NCBI GenBank assembly: GCA_963969495.1
Contig: OZ018333.1
Coordinates: forward strand, 90,511,865 to 90,575,864
Direction: 5' to 3'
Length of the DNA: 64,000 bases
DNA from: Ceratothoa steindachneri
Taxonomy: Eukaryota > Arthropoda > Malacostraca > Isopoda > Cymothoidae
Part shown: positions 31,871-43,668 of the stretch, piece after piece
Layout of the letters: each line of letters starts with the position of its first letter
Position numbering within the stretch: the stretch's first letter is position 1
The notes under the pieces: generated by a model
Told to the model about the DNA's origin: nothing
Database searches by the model: none
What the model saw: the letters and a program-made list of their open reading frames with translations, nothing else
Program-made: the position numbers and the translations under genes

Positions 31871-34200
31871 ATGGCTGTACGCTTCACGGAGGCATAACGC
31901 CAGGCGCTGCTAACCGGACAATGCACTGAAAGGCAGGTCGCCTTCGAGGGTTTATTGGGTGAGGTTGGGCTCGCCATGCGTTTTTTCCTCCCTCCGTCTC
32001 GAAACCTTAGGCAGGAGGGGCGAGACACCTGCGGAGGCGGTGAGGCCCTCTTTTTGAGGGTCCACTGTGTTCGAGCCACCCAGCCCACCACTAGGCGTGG
32101 GCGAAGGAGCCGAAGCACCTTTGCTGCTATCCTCCTTTCGGGGGGCAGCTTTAGGAACCCCAGAAGATCGCCTTGCAACCAACTTCAGGGGTGTTGCCTC
32201 CTGGGAGCCTAACGACTCGGTGGAGTCGCGTCGCCGTTTCGCCTTACAGGAAAAGGTCACGCTGGGGGAAGTGGGGAGCCCTGGTTTTAGCCAGGTCTGG
32301 GTGTGGACACTTTGTGCCGCCAGCTTTACCATGGGACAGCTCGGGGTTGGTAGAGCCCGCTCAAGGGATCCGAATGGAGGCGGAAACAACCGTACTCATA
32401 GGCCTGGAGGGACCAGGATCAGAGGGTGTCTTTTTCAATATTAAGGCAGTTGACGTCCCGGGCAGCGCAGGGCACGCCAGGACCAACTCACTAGCCTCGC
32501 GAAATGTGAGACGATCCTGAGACTAAACGGCCAGGATTTTCTTCTCAAGGAGATACGCACCACATTGCTTCAAAGAAGCTGGGTGTGGCTCTCCACAATT
32601 GACACACTTGGCCACACACGATTTAGACTTATCGTGTGTGGCCTTGGAGCACAGACTTCGGGTGACCTTGACTTTGCACGTCTACAAGAACGATTCGTAT
32701 GGCCGAAGCGGTGACAGTAATAGCAATGCCGCGGTAGTGGCACGAATGCCTTCACGCGGTAGCGGTACGAACCGGCACGCACCGACTCGGGAGCTTGTCA
32801 CAGTCGAACGTGACGAAGAGGTAGGGATGGGTCTCGAGGCTCCTCCCTGTTTTCTCATAACACGTTCGACCTTGAACGCCCCATTGTAGTGTCCTCTATG
32901 CAGTAATCAACGAGTTTCCTCTCATAAACTACTTATTGAATTTCATGGTAGAGTGCGGAGTCACACTCACCGGGGTGCCATTAAGTGTCCTTAGGGCGTT
33001 AATCATGGACGCCTCGGATCGATTCGACGCATTCGCCAAAAGGCCCCTTTCGGAGAAACGGGTCACTTTCGGCTCTCTACCAATCACACAAGCTAAAGCT
33101 CTCCTCTGATGGATCATGTTGCCCTTAGCCAACATGGTGCCATCAGGCGAATGGCGAGAAAGCGTTTGAAGCCAGCGGGCTCGAAAACGTCGGGTAGTCT
33201 CTGAATGATGGCCCCGATGTAATCGAGGCTCCGCTCTAGGCACTAGCACTTTTGGTCAGAAATGCCGATCTTGACTTGGTCGCTTCCCGAAGTGGCAGCA
33301 GACCCATCCGTTCCCGCAGTCCCCGCGGTTTGAGAGGAGCCCCGAATCTTTTTAGTCTTTTTCTTGTTTTTTTTCCTTTTAGGAGAGGAGTGCGGGAATG
33401 AACCCGCTTCTCCCCTCCGCCAACAGGAGCCCCCAGGCCTCTTTGACTGACCTCAGCAAGGTCATTCTCCGAGACGGAGAAGATCCTGGCGGTCGCAGGG
33501 GCACCGGCCGGTGGAGGAGATCCCTCCCCTCCTTGTACTGCCTTGGAGACCCGAGCCGTTTGAGGAGGACCTTGCATAGGGGCGGACTCGAGGTCGATTC
33601 TTGGCGCCAAGCCTGTATTCGCTCCCATTGAAGGCCCTACCGTCTAAGGCTGGGTTGCCTCAAGGACCATGTCTATCTCGGGTGGGCCTCCAGTTAGCCA
33701 TCCCCCCCAGGACATCACAGGCCCCATTGGCAATGGTGTCACGAGTCAAGTCTAGGGAGGCACAGGCCTAGACCCCCGCTAAATTTAATATTCTAGCCAC
33801 CAGGTCTTTTGAGGGAAGCGACCGATGGGGCCTGTCAACCCTCTCCCTCCCTAAGGGGGTTTGCCCTACCAAGCCGCTTCAATGAGGAGCCGTTGGCTAT
33901 AGCCTGCTTGCTAGCTTTCTTTGCAGTCCCCTTCGAAAGTAAAGGGGGAAACTGCCGTTGGAAAGAGGGAGGCGCCATAACGCACCTCCAGACAAGGGGG
34001 TGAGGGGGAGTCCCCTACACCCGTAGGCGACAGAGAGGAGTAAGCCTCCTATCCGGTTAAAGAAATTTGGAGTGTCCCCTGCGAGAGCACAGGGAGGGGA
34101 TATCTCCATTTTATCTGTTGAGCTGCCCGAGGGCGGCTCCGACGGTGGATGAGGGAGAATTGATGGTAGATTTTTGTTTTTCTCATCATTGGGCATGGTG
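31871..34200 (-). pseudogene. LINE-A copy 5 ORF1 (gag-like)
   Basis: The start is ATG near 34196 (MPNDEKNKNLPS) in CACCATGCCC context. EPPSGSSTDKMEI follows, then the Pro/Ser-rich half (PMQGPPQTARVSKAVQGGEG near 33590), AEVSQRGLGAPVGGGEK, a basic stretch and a conserved core (RWLQTLSRHSPDGTMLAKG). RAGSYRYRVKAFVPL and knuckle CYYCHRFGHTNRSC appear at about 32680-32780. The tail CKAKRRRDSTESLGSQEATP shows that this region is one continuous ORF. It retains the segment missing in copy 3. Frameshifts are spread through it. Confidence 0.65.
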
Positions 34201-34676
34201 AACTATTTTTTTACGGGATGCAGACGCTAATCACCCCTCAAAGTAGCCCGCTCTGCAAGGGGTGCGTACGGTGCTGGCAGACCCAGGTGCTGCCATTTAA
34301 GGCCACCCCTCCCGCCGTGTTACCTGGCAGCCCTTGAGCATGGCGGCTCCACCTTGGCATCGTATAAAATTGATAGAGTGTGAAGTGAGAAGGAAAGGGG
34401 ATGTGAGGAAGATATGAGTGGGATGAGGCCATTTGGTAAACACGCACCATCCCAAATCAGAGCTCAGGGGTTAGGGAACATTGTCCCCTCCCCCCTCAGC
34501 CCCGATACGGGATAGTTGGCTGAGAAGAAAGTCAGCATCTACAGTGTGAAAATAGAGGCCCACCAGAGAAAGATGTGGGAGAGTAACAACAAGGAAAGAA
34601 GGTACCCTAGGAGACCTTACGGTCCATTCAAAGAGGGTACCATTGGACTTGCAATCGAGCGGGCACAAGGCTGCTC
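34201..34676 (-). other. LINE-A copy 5 leader, inner part
   Basis: The 5' leader has the conserved ATGGCGGCTCCACCTTG and GGGACAATGTTCCCTAACCC blocks shared with 10690-10860 and 51690-51840 (reverse). No long frame belongs here. Confidence 0.55.
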
Positions 34677-35860
34677 AATTGTTTTGCGTCCCTAAACGGC
34701 CACTTTTCAAGACCTTGTCTAGTCTTGACTTGAACTGGTCAACAGATTCACTGTTGACAACTTCCACTGGAAGTGCGTTCCACTTACCGCAGATACTGTA
34801 GGTGAAAAAATTTCCACACAGATTGCGGTTGTAACGCTTCAGTTCAAGTTTGAAGCCGTGATTGCGCGTTCTGTTCTCACTCAGTGTGAAAATATCCCGG
34901 TAGTCAACATTGTCGAACCCTCGAAGTATTTTGAAAACTTCGATGAGCTGACCACGCAGTCTACGGGTTTCCAGCGAGAACAGATCTAATTCCCTTAGTC
35001 TATCCTCATAACTTTTATGTCGGATAGAGGGAATCAGCTTGGTTGCCCTGGCTTGTACGCGTTCCAATCTCGCGATGTCCTTTCGCAATGAAGGACTCCA
35101 AAATTGTACGGCATACTCGCGGTGCGGTCGGACAAGTGAGTTGTACAGGCACAGTACAATCTCCTGGTTCCGATAACCAAACTGGCGCTTAATATAGCCT
35201 AGCATCCTTTGGGCCTTTTTCTCCGCCTCAATGCACTGTTTCTAGAACTTGAGGTCACTAGTGATTGTTACACCCAAGTCCTTCTCAGTGTCACTCGATT
35301 CAAGAGCAGTGCCCTTAAGGATATACTGAGATTGTGGGTTTCTGTGGCCGATATGCATCACTTTGCATTTGCCCACGTTAAAAGGCATTTGCCACGTGTC
35401 CGACCACTCCCCAATCTTCCCAAGATCTTCCTGCAGGCGGGCAGTATTTCCATCTTTTGCAACGTTCATACCAAGCTTGGTATCATCGGCAAATTTGGAA
35501 ATCTTCGCAACCATGTCACCGTCCATGTCGTTGACGTAGATGATGAATAGTAGTGGTCCCAGGACAGAACCTTGAGGCACCCCGCTAGTAACGGGCACCC
35601 ACTCAGAAGACTGTCCATTTACCACCACCCGTTGCCGTCTGCCACTTAGCCAGTTCTCGATCCAGCCGGCTACCTTTCCGTCTATGCCTAGCGCTCGCAC
35701 TTTCCGGAGAAGGCGGTGGTGTGGTACCTTATCAAAGGCTTTCTGAAATTCTTGGTAGACCACATCCACCGCCTTGTCCCGATCGTGCTCACTGAAAACG
35801 AAGTGGAAGAATTCCACAAGGTTCGTCAGGCATGACCGTTGCCTTCGGAAGCCGTGCTGG
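34677..35860 (-). mobile_element. CR1/L2-like LINE, 5'-truncated
   Basis: Two long - strand frames. The first (to 35242) has HGFRRQRSCLTNLVEFFHF, AFDKVPHHRLLRKV, TSGVPQGSVLGPLLFIIYVN, SKFADDTKLGMNV (active site FADD intact) and GKCKVMHIGHRNP. The second (34675-35205) continues with the LVRPHREYAVQFWSPSLRKD and ARATKLIPSIRHKSYEDRLR thumb region and a TYSICGKWNALPVEVVNS end. This belongs to the CR1/L2/Jockey side of LINEs lacking RNase H. Only one frameshift near 35210-35240 separates the halves, so it is young relative to LINE-A. It sits inside the LINE-A leader. Confidence 0.75.
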
Positions 35861-36010
35861 GTTGTAGGAGAAGTGAGGAAGTAGGCTGTCTGGAAGAAGA
35901 AGAAGAGGCTAGGCTGGGGCCGGACGGGGTGCTGAGTCCCGTCAGCACGGCGGCCAGGAAGGCCAATCCCCGCGCCCCTTAAGGAGTTGAGGGCAAGCAA
36001 TGCGAACAGC
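35861..36010 (-). other. LINE-A copy 5 leader, 5' terminal part
   Basis: The - strand reads CCTTAAGGGGCGCGG... and GGGACTCAGCACCCCGTCC, matching 51985-52055 and 2577-2660, which defines the family 5' end. It is open in one frame that fuses to the CR1/L2-like RT. Confidence 0.6.
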
Positions 36011-37067
36011 ATTTTTGTCCAATTTTCTTTCTCACGGACTTGAATGACTCTTACTGGTCGTAGCTAGGAACAAATGAAGGGTCGACATAATGTGCTAAGT
36101 TACGAACCTGTAACGGGATGGCGTTGGCTCGTGTCTCAAAAATGTCCCAATTCGGAGAATAAGTGTGACTCTTTAACACAACTTCACTTCAAATCTAGCC
36201 TCTAGTTAGACTCCCTTTTCCACCTGTAACAAGAGACTTTATACACTATAAGTTCAAAAGTTTCAGAGAAATATTAGTAAAGTGATTTAACCTTCAACAA
36301 CGAATGAAGAAACTGAAGTAGCAGTGTTGCCATCTGCCCCTATAGCTGTGAGAACGGGCTAAACACGGCTTAATTTTCTTAATATCCTCCCCCCCCCAAA
36401 AAAAAAAGTTATAAAAATTTCAAGTTAACATTACACTTTGTATTTATAGAAATATAATTTTCTTTATTTAAGTTCAATCGACATCTTGATATGAATTATG
36501 TCCATTTATTTTCGTGTGGGAATTGATGGAATACGGATAATTCTTTTATCACTTTTAACTTCTTATTTTAATTTAAGGCATTAAATGCCTTTGGAGTCAC
36601 GAAACCTTTATAAGAGAACAGTAGCATTAAAAAATTAAAATCACTACTATTAAAAAGTACTCAATTATTGCAAGCTCTACTAATACACTACGAAATTACC
36701 ATCTAAATGTTATTAGCTCGAAGTCAGCTGCTGATTCACTATTAGTGGTAATAAGCCTTTAATTAACTCTGTTTAAACGGAATATAACCTCTCATGGCTG
36801 GACAAATACTCTTCCTAGAATTGAAAGGGGCCATAATATGAATTTTGAGATATGACTGTGTAGACTAGCTCGACGCACAGAGTCGTACACAAGCACGGGC
36901 AGACTGCCGACTAAAGGCCGGTTGAGATATGTTCTGGGGTGATTAATAGAGACTGCGATTTACGGTTGATTCGGTTTTTGACTAGCGGCTTGCCAAGTTT
37001 CAGTTCAAAGGATATATAAAGAACAAGACCCCAAAATATAATTTTAATATATATGGTAAATAGGGCA

Positions 37068-37071
<4 letters not shown>
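36011..37071. other. AT-rich interval without recognised features
   Basis: No convincing frame, terminal repeat or RNA gene. It holds a C9/A10 homopolymer pair near 36390-36408. The GC-richer part at 36830-36990 may be repeat-derived but matches nothing else in the window that I noticed. Confidence 0.3.

Positions 37072-37160
<89 letters not shown>
37071..37160. repeat. (TA)n microsatellite
   Basis: About 90 bp of TA with one G interruption near 37144. Confidence 0.95.
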
Positions 37161-37167
37161 CAAAAGG

Positions 37168-37268
37168 GGAGCACAAATTCCTCAATAAAAGTAGTTAAAT
37201 GAATTATGTTGATTTATGAGCACAAATTGCTTAATAAAAGTAAAATGAATTAGGTTAATTTATGATAT
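37168..37268. repeat. tandem duplication, about 50 bp twice
   Basis: GAGCACAAATTCCTCAATAA... to TTGATTTATGA is followed by GAGCACAAATTGCTTAATAA... to TTAATTTATGA. The two units are about 85% identical and in direct orientation. Confidence 0.7.
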
Positions 37269-37817
37269 GACAGAGGACAAAATTAAAGTTAACTAGAATG
37301 AAAGGAATTAATTACAATTTATTTGGAAATCAAATCAAAGGTGAATGCTGGTAAAGATTAACAAAGTAATCTGGGGATGACAATACAATATCGCTTTACC
37401 TTCAAGCGTGGGTAAATTAAAGGGGCGGGGGGAGATAACGGAGCAGATCTTAAAGAAGATACTTCCGGGAGTCCTGACTAGGATGACTCGAAGATGGGGT
37501 TTGATTATTTCGTGATGAAGAATGAGATTTTATCTGCTCCAGAGAGACGTAATCTCAACTGGAGACGATTCTGCTGAGCGGCAGAGAGTCTCTGTCTCGA
37601 AAGAACGGGAATCTTGAAGGGGTGGCGAAGATGAGAGGGCCGCACAATTCTCCAGGGAGAAGGGGGTTCGATAGCTTTCTTCTGAACAGGGACAAACCTT
37701 AACGAAGGTAGATCTGCTAGAGAGATCTTCGACGAGGTACGACTCGAACACGGGTTACAGGGCTTCACAGGAAGCAGACAGGCAGTCTGAACGGAGGGGA
37801 GGGCGGGTTTTCAATCT
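37269..37817. other. unassigned interval, GC-richer second half
   Basis: The half from 37420 is purine-rich on + and open on the - strand for short frames (73 and 87 residues), with no recognisable protein. It may be leader or LTR sequence of an unknown repeat. Confidence 0.25.
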
Positions 37818-38479
37818 CTTCAAGAATCAGCACAATATATACAACTGGCAGACGACATAACACAGGTTGTCACCAGCAACTATCGTAACTCCAGAGATAT
37901 ATCAAATAGGACAAGAGGAGAAATTGAGAACATCAATAGATACGAGAGAGAGAACAAAATAAAAACAAACATCAACAAGTGTCGAATGATCCCGATAAGG
38001 CGATGTAAAACTGCAGATGTTCAAATACAAGGCGAACTCTACCCATACTCAAGAAATGGCAGAGTACTTGGCCTCAAATTAACACCATCTGGATATGTTG
38101 CGCACTTTAAAGAAAAAATAATGCAGCCAAGAGGACGCTAGAATCACTGTTTCGTTTCCGAATGCTATTAACGAGAAACAAAAGGAAACTATATATTTTA
38201 CTAGTGAGATCATTACTGCTGTATCACGCTATTTCCCTTCATCTCTCTAGCGAGACAATGATGAGGAAAGCTCAAGCGGTACAAAATAAGGCCATAAGAT
38301 TTAGGACTAACGTTCAACTTCAAGACCGGATCCCATCAACTATACTTCACGAAATTGTAGGCAGCGAAACAATAAATATGACTCTGCACAAACGCGCAAA
38401 CGATATTTGACAAATGATTAACCAATACTTACCAGAAGAAGTGAACCGACAAATAAAACTCGAAGATGAAGAATTACCG
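37818..38479 (+). pseudogene. Jockey-like LINE reverse transcriptase, 3' half, part 1
   Basis: The frame reads YIQLADDITQVVTSNYRNS (the ADD box), IENINRYERENKIKTNINKC, NGRVLGLKLTPSGYVAHFKE, a frameshift near 38135, then LVRSLLLYHAISLHLSSETM and MRKAQAVQNKAIRFRTNVQL. These are palm, thumb and connection of Jockey-type LINE RT. The frame is interrupted at ...EDEELP (38479) by the Ty3 element and resumes at 45351. Confidence 0.6.
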
Positions 38480-39317
38480 TATAGTGTATGGTTATCAATG
38501 TGATTTATCTTCGGTTAATGAATCAGCCTAGATAGCGTTTTGAAAACTATAACCATAATAAATTTTGTTTGATCGAAGATGTCTGCCGTTAGCTTTAGGC
38601 CTAATGCGACAGCGAAATAAAGTTTAGAATAATGACTTAGGATTTAAGAAAGACACTTACATAAATATAAATATATTCATAAAATCAACGAATGTACATG
38701 AGATAAGTAGGTTAAGTAGATATGGTGAATAATATGGTGAAACAATAAGGTCAATAATATATAATATAGTGTAGTAATGTAGTGAATAATATAGAGTATC
38801 TTTGATGTAGTAAATAACATAGAGTATCTTTGATAGAGTATCTTTGATATAGTGTAGTAATTTAGAGTATCTATAATGTATCTATGTAGTATCTATAATG
38901 GACTGAATTGGGGCTGCAATGAGAAGTAAATATGATTAGGATCTACTAAGTATGATTTGTTTGGAGGTAAATGACTAATTGTAGAAGGAATGATTACCGA
39001 CCTTTATACGAAGAAAGCTGCGAGTCGAGTAGCGGAAGGGCGTGCTCTTTTGATCGAGCTGGGAACGTGTGTGTTTGTTTGTTTGTGTGTGTGTAAAATT
39101 TAGGGGATGTTGTTTGGAACAGTATACGTTAATTGAATTGACAAAAAAATAAATGAATTTTATAATTATTAAGTTTAACATAAAATAATTTAATTTACAA
39201 AAGTTGAAGTAAATTAATTGAAAGGTTAAATTGACAAAGTTAAAGTAAAATAATTGAGTGATTAAATTAACAAAGTTAAAGTATAATGATTGAATGAATT
39301 TTATACATAATAAATGA

Positions 39318-39388
<71 letters not shown>

Positions 39389-39434
39389 TTTCCCAGGAGG
39401 TTTTTATTATAGGAATGCCCAGAGCATTGCTATA
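38480..39434 (-). repeat. Ty3-1 3' LTR (955 bp)
   Basis: It matches 44056-45346 apart from indels: three rather than five copies of the 36-bp unit, an extra ATAGAGTATCTTTG repeat near 38820, a 50-bp block absent near 38950, and a TA tract of only 66 bp (39321-39386). Confidence 0.85.
39321..39386. repeat. (TA)n in Ty3-1 3' LTR
   Basis: 66 bp of pure TA at the same LTR position as the 300-bp tract at 44986-45294. Confidence 0.95.
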
Positions 39435-39450
39435 ACACTCCCCCCTAAGA
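39435..39450 (-). promoter_or_regulatory. Ty3-1 polypurine tract
   Basis: The - strand reads CTTAGGGGGGAGTGT directly before the 3' LTR start TATAGC, the expected site for plus-strand priming. Confidence 0.65.
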
Positions 39451-39478
39451 AGGTTACCCCCTTTTTACTATTTTGAGA

Positions 39479-41079
39479 TTATAAGTCCGAATACCGACGA
39501 GGCCTCCTGACGACGCGACCGGAGCGTGTGACAGTGCCATTTGTTTGGCTGCTGGTACGAGGACACATATTTGCCCTGGCAGTGGCAGTGCCATTAGCGT
39601 TGAACGAGGCACTGGCACGAGAGAAGGTTGATGGAGCGAAGGTGATCCGCTTGCTGGTTCCTTCCGAGATGGCGTCAAGCGGGATGTGGGAGTCTTGAGT
39701 CCCGTTGTTCGCTGACGGAGTGACCAATGGGGAAGCGATTTGCTCCTGACTATCCACTTCTGCCGACGAGGGTTCCTGCAACAAAGAAGGAGGAGGCAGC
39801 AAAACGGAAGGTGGAATTGGAGACGCAGTAGTTAAAAAGGTGGTGTTTAGGTTGTTTTGGGGGATTACTGTACCATAAAGGAATATATTAGGAGGAGAAT
39901 GAGGTGATTGGGGTTCTAGACGAACATTTTCGGTATAAGCGGGTTTCAGGTGGTCGATAGAGACAGTATCTTGCCTGGCGCCAAGCTTTAAGACGAAGAA
40001 TTTCGGCTTCCTGGAGATAAAGAGAAAGGGTCCGTCATAGACTAGTTGTAACGAAGTGCGAACTAAATCGCGACGGACGAAAACATGGGAGCATGTTGTC
40101 ATCTCCTTCGGCACGAGGGTTTTATAATTAGCAGGCACTCTAGGGACAGTTGGCTTAATTTCAGCCATCACCCGTACAAGGTTATGTACGTATGAAGAAG
40201 GATCTAGGTGAGAAGGTAGAATTCAGTCAGAGGAAGAAAAGAATTAACCGGGTAGACGAAGTTGAGTACCATAAACTAATTCCGCTGCAGAGCAAGCCAA
40301 ATCCTCTTTTGAGGAGGAGCGAATGCTAAGGAGAATCAAAGGTAACTAGTCCACCCAAGTTATGTTTGGATCGGTAGAGCGTAAGCTTGCTTTGATGGTC
40401 CGATGCAGATGTTCTACCTTAGAGTTACTCTGGGGGTGATAGCTTGTAGTACGAAGGAGAAAGGAGCCAAGCAAAGACATGAGTGCATCCCATTGGTGGG
40501 ATTCAAACTAGCTGCTACGATCAGTCATGATCGTTGAGGGGCCTTTAAAACGAGCAACCCATGCTGAGACGAAAGTTCGAGTGACAGTGGAAGCTCTGAT
40601 GTCCGAGATAGGAACCGCCTCTGGCCAGAGAGTAAAACGATCGATCATGGTGAGAAGATAAATGCAACCACGGGAGTAAGGAAGAGGGCCTACTAGAGCT
40701 TGCGAGTGGCATTGACGCCAGGATGAGGGAAGCCATGAATTTGGTCGAAGATGTGCTGACGGTAAGCGAGAGGAATGAGAGGACGAGGACAGTCAGGAAT
40801 TGAATAGTCAACCAGGATGCGCCTGGAAGGACTGTCAGGCAAGTCAAACTCGCGAACGACGATTTGAGAAGAGTGACGCAGTGTTTGCGTGTCTTCATCT
40901 TGTTCCTGGGCAAGCGCTATTGTTTCATGATCGATGGGCGCAGTGTAATAGAGTTGCGTGCCCGACATCGATGAAATGCGAGAGAGCACGTCCGGTACGA
41001 CGTTTGAAGAACCAGGAACGTAGCGAATATCGTTCGTCATCGGCAGGATAAAGTCAAAATGACCATTCAAGCAGACCAT
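39479..41079 (-). pseudogene. Ty3-1 integrase and pol C-terminus, with RNase H remnant
   Basis: At the upstream end only the last part of RNase H remains (IRYVPGSSNVVPDVLSRI). The integrase head HIFDQIHGFPHPGVNATRKL is followed, after a deletion of the C-x2-C part, by YLLTMIDRFTLWPEAVPI (first Asp), IMTDRSS then a stop (second Asp), and YHPQSNSKVEHLHRTIKASL (Glu). The C-terminal frame at 39479-40171 has CSHVFVRRDLVRTSLQLVYD, DGPFLFI and DTVSIDHLKPAY, the usual end of this Ty3 group, then a Ser/Pro-rich tail. Confidence 0.7.
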
Positions 41080-42578
41080 TCAAGAAGAGAGTTCTTTTTA
41101 GGCTTGGTGAGCATATAGTTGAGAGGTTGCATGACCTGGGCACATTTAGAAATTGACCATGCCACCGAAACTCCTGAGTTGTTTGCATGATATAGGATGA
41201 GAAAAGTTTCGCATCGTGCTAACTTTATTTTCGAGTGGGCTAATTCCTGCACTCGAGACAGGATGCCCCAAGAATGAGAGTTGCAGGACACCAAAGAGGC
41301 ACTTGGAGGTGCTTAGTACGATACCGTACTCCTGAAGACGAGAAAAAAAACTTGGCGAAGGTGAGAAATGTGTTCCTCCAGCGAGGAAGATGATATTAGG
41401 AGGTCATCGATGTAGCAAAATACAAACGTAAGACCCCTAAGGACTTGATCCATAAAGCGCTGGAAAGTTTGCTCAGAGTTACGCAATCCATATGGCATCT
41501 TGACCATTTCAAAAGCACCAAACGAAGTGGTGATGTTAGTCTTTGCGACATCATCTGGGTGAATAGGGATCTGGTTGAAAGCACGAACCAGATCCAAGGG
41601 AGAAAAAATTGTACAGCCATGGAGAGAAGAGGTAAAATCGGCTAAGTACGGCAAGGAATAATGATCATGAATTGTTACAGCGTTAAGAGCTCTGTAATCA
41701 CCAACTGCTCTGAATTCCCCCGGCGTGGATTTAGGCACAATGTGAAGTGGAGAGGCCCACGGTGAAGAGGAAGGCCTACAAATGCCTGAATCAATCATGA
41801 ATTGGAATTCATCACGCATAGCAAAGAGTTTATCCGGTGCTAGACGGCGGGGCCGTGAGAATACAGGATATCCTGTTGTCTCGATCCGATGCACCACACT
41901 ATGTTTAATGGGCCTGTCCTTCGAAGGTGGAAGGGTGAGCTCAGAAAACTCCTGAGAAAGGCGCTGAAACGGTGGCTCGGTGGACGGGAGACGAATAGAG
42001 AGGAGGGAACTCTGAGAAGGTGAGTACGAATCTGAGACAGTGATGAGAGTTTTGCGGTCGACAAGCTTGCATTGTTGAGAATCGACCAGGAGGTCGTGAG
42101 CCGAAAGAAAGTCGAGGCCCAATATTGGACAATCTACCTCGGCCATGATGAAAGTCCATCGAAAAACCCGACGGAGACCGAGGGAGACTTGAAGGTTACA
42201 CCTTCCATAGGTCCTAATATCGGTCGAATTGGCTGCCTTCAGAACTAAATCTAAAGGGGCAGAAGCTTTGTTGGCCTTAGAAATTGGTATGACGCTGCAT
42301 TCAGTACCAGTGTCCACCAGGAATGAAAATTCAGAAAGTGGGTCAAAAATACGAAATGGACGAGCTACTTGAGGAAATGAGGTATAGGCAGAGGATGTAG
42401 ACCCTTTTGTCCCATGCCTTTCTAGTTTAAATTTTGTAAATGAGAGACTGGAGTGAGAGGACTGCAAGAATTTGAAGTTTGAAGATTTGGAGAAAGTGGT
42501 TGAGTTGGAACAAGTGAGAAAACTGGAGGGTTGAGATTTGAAGATACTGGGTCCAAATATGTGCAAGGTTGTAAACAT
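41067..42578 (-). pseudogene. Ty3-1 protease and reverse transcriptase
   Basis: One open frame (41313-42578) carries FSFLVDTGTECSVIPISK (DTG) and CPILGLDFLSAHDLLVD, then RT with FMIDSGICRPSSSPWASPLH, FRAVGDYRALNAVTIHDHYS, FSPLDLVRAFNQIPIHPDD, MPYGLRNSEQTFQRFMDQVL and VFCYIDDLLISSSS (YIDD). A frameshift near 41313 leads to the thumb (LARCETFLI; SVAWSISKCAQVMQPLNYML). The thumb joins RNase H end sequence at about 41075, so most of RNase H is deleted. Confidence 0.8.
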
Positions 42579-43668
42579 TTTGCGGCTTGTGCACCATATT
42601 TGTTATGATACCAGCACCACCGAGTTAGATGAGAGGAAGGGAAAAGTTATGCTTCGGGAGACTACTTGGCGCAGTATGTGAAGAAGCATAATTGTGGCTA
42701 CAAGGCTGTATAGAGTGTACAACGTTGTGCCCGTACCTTTGATGATACCAGCATAGACCCGGATGGTGTGGAAGATGGTGAGAAAAGTTGGAAGAATGAG
42801 GTTGAAAATTTTGCTGTCTCTCACCTCTTGCATCGGGATGCGCTCGTTGGTTTCTCTTTCGTAAACCAGAGCGGGGCCTGCGCCTTAGATCGCTAAACCC
42901 GTGTCCGTGCTCGCTCTGTAGTTCACGCTGCAGCTTTAACGCTGGATGTCGGCTTCCATCCTCCGTATTGAAGCCTCAAGGTCTTTCGGTAGGGAAGATG
43001 GAACCCTTAAATGCTCGGCCCGTTCGTCAGATGAGCTCGACGTGCCTCGAACCTGCGAAATTGAAGCATTGTTAAATGAGCCGTAAGTTTGGCCGTTGCC
43101 CCAATTCACATAAGGACTTTTATACAATTTATCTGCGGCTGCATCAACCTCATCAATGCTCGTGGGGATCAAGCTTAGGATTAATGGCCTAACACCCTCG
43201 AGGACTCCTCTCATGAAAATTTTGGTGAGGAGAGGGTTAAAAAGATCGATGTGAGCACCTTTTACCCTGATAAGGTCCTTCAAATGAGATAAAAAGAAGT
43301 AGGACTCTTATCTCCCATTTCCTGAGTATTCAGGAGCTCTCTCAGGTCAACAATTTGGGACCTACCATATGTATTGAGAAAAACCTCATTCAGGCGGTCT
43401 AAAACATCAGCCTGTTTCCCGTTAATCAACACTTCCCTGAATTGAATAAAGGTTCTTATGGGTAACGCTGGATGTTTGCTGATACTTTCTCCTCCTCAGT
43501 GATGTTTTGTGGTTTAAGGAGGAGGGATGAAACTTCTAACCATGCAATTGGATTTGCAGGATCATACACGGGAAGAGAGAGTTACGTATGTGGTTGTCTA
43601 TGCGCAGACGGTTGGTCATGATAAAGTTGGGCGCTAACTGATGTCCTTAATTGATGTGTCTGGTCCAT
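42579..43668 (-). pseudogene. Ty3-1 gag
   Basis: The probable start is ATG at 43668 (MDQTHQLRTSVSAQLYH). LPVYDPANPIAWLEVSSLLL is the capsid-like head, followed by frame breaks. ILSLIPTSIDEVDAAADKLY is near the capsid end. The tail has two tandem Cys/His units, CWYHQRYGHNVVHSIQPC and CWYHNKYGAQAAKCLQPC (about 42590-42770), an alternative to the CCHC knuckle found in this Ty3 group. Stops near 43560 and shifts make it inactive. Confidence 0.65.

Larger units (their letters stand above)
28770..36010 (-). mobile_element. LINE-A copy 5, nearly complete, with CR1/L2 insertion
   Basis: Reading on the - strand: leader (36010-35860), a CR1/L2-like insertion (35860-34677), rest of leader (to about 34200), ORF1, endonuclease, RT, RNase H, tail and an A-rich 3' end near 28790. 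A deletion fuses endonuclease to RT near 31135. It has the best preserved RNase H of the family. The opposite orientation to copies 1-4 shows that not all copies arose by tandem growth. Confidence 0.7.

Noticed and set aside
31952..32520. + strand frames over LINE-A copy 5
   Set aside because: Antisense shadows of ORF1. No homology to another family on that strand.
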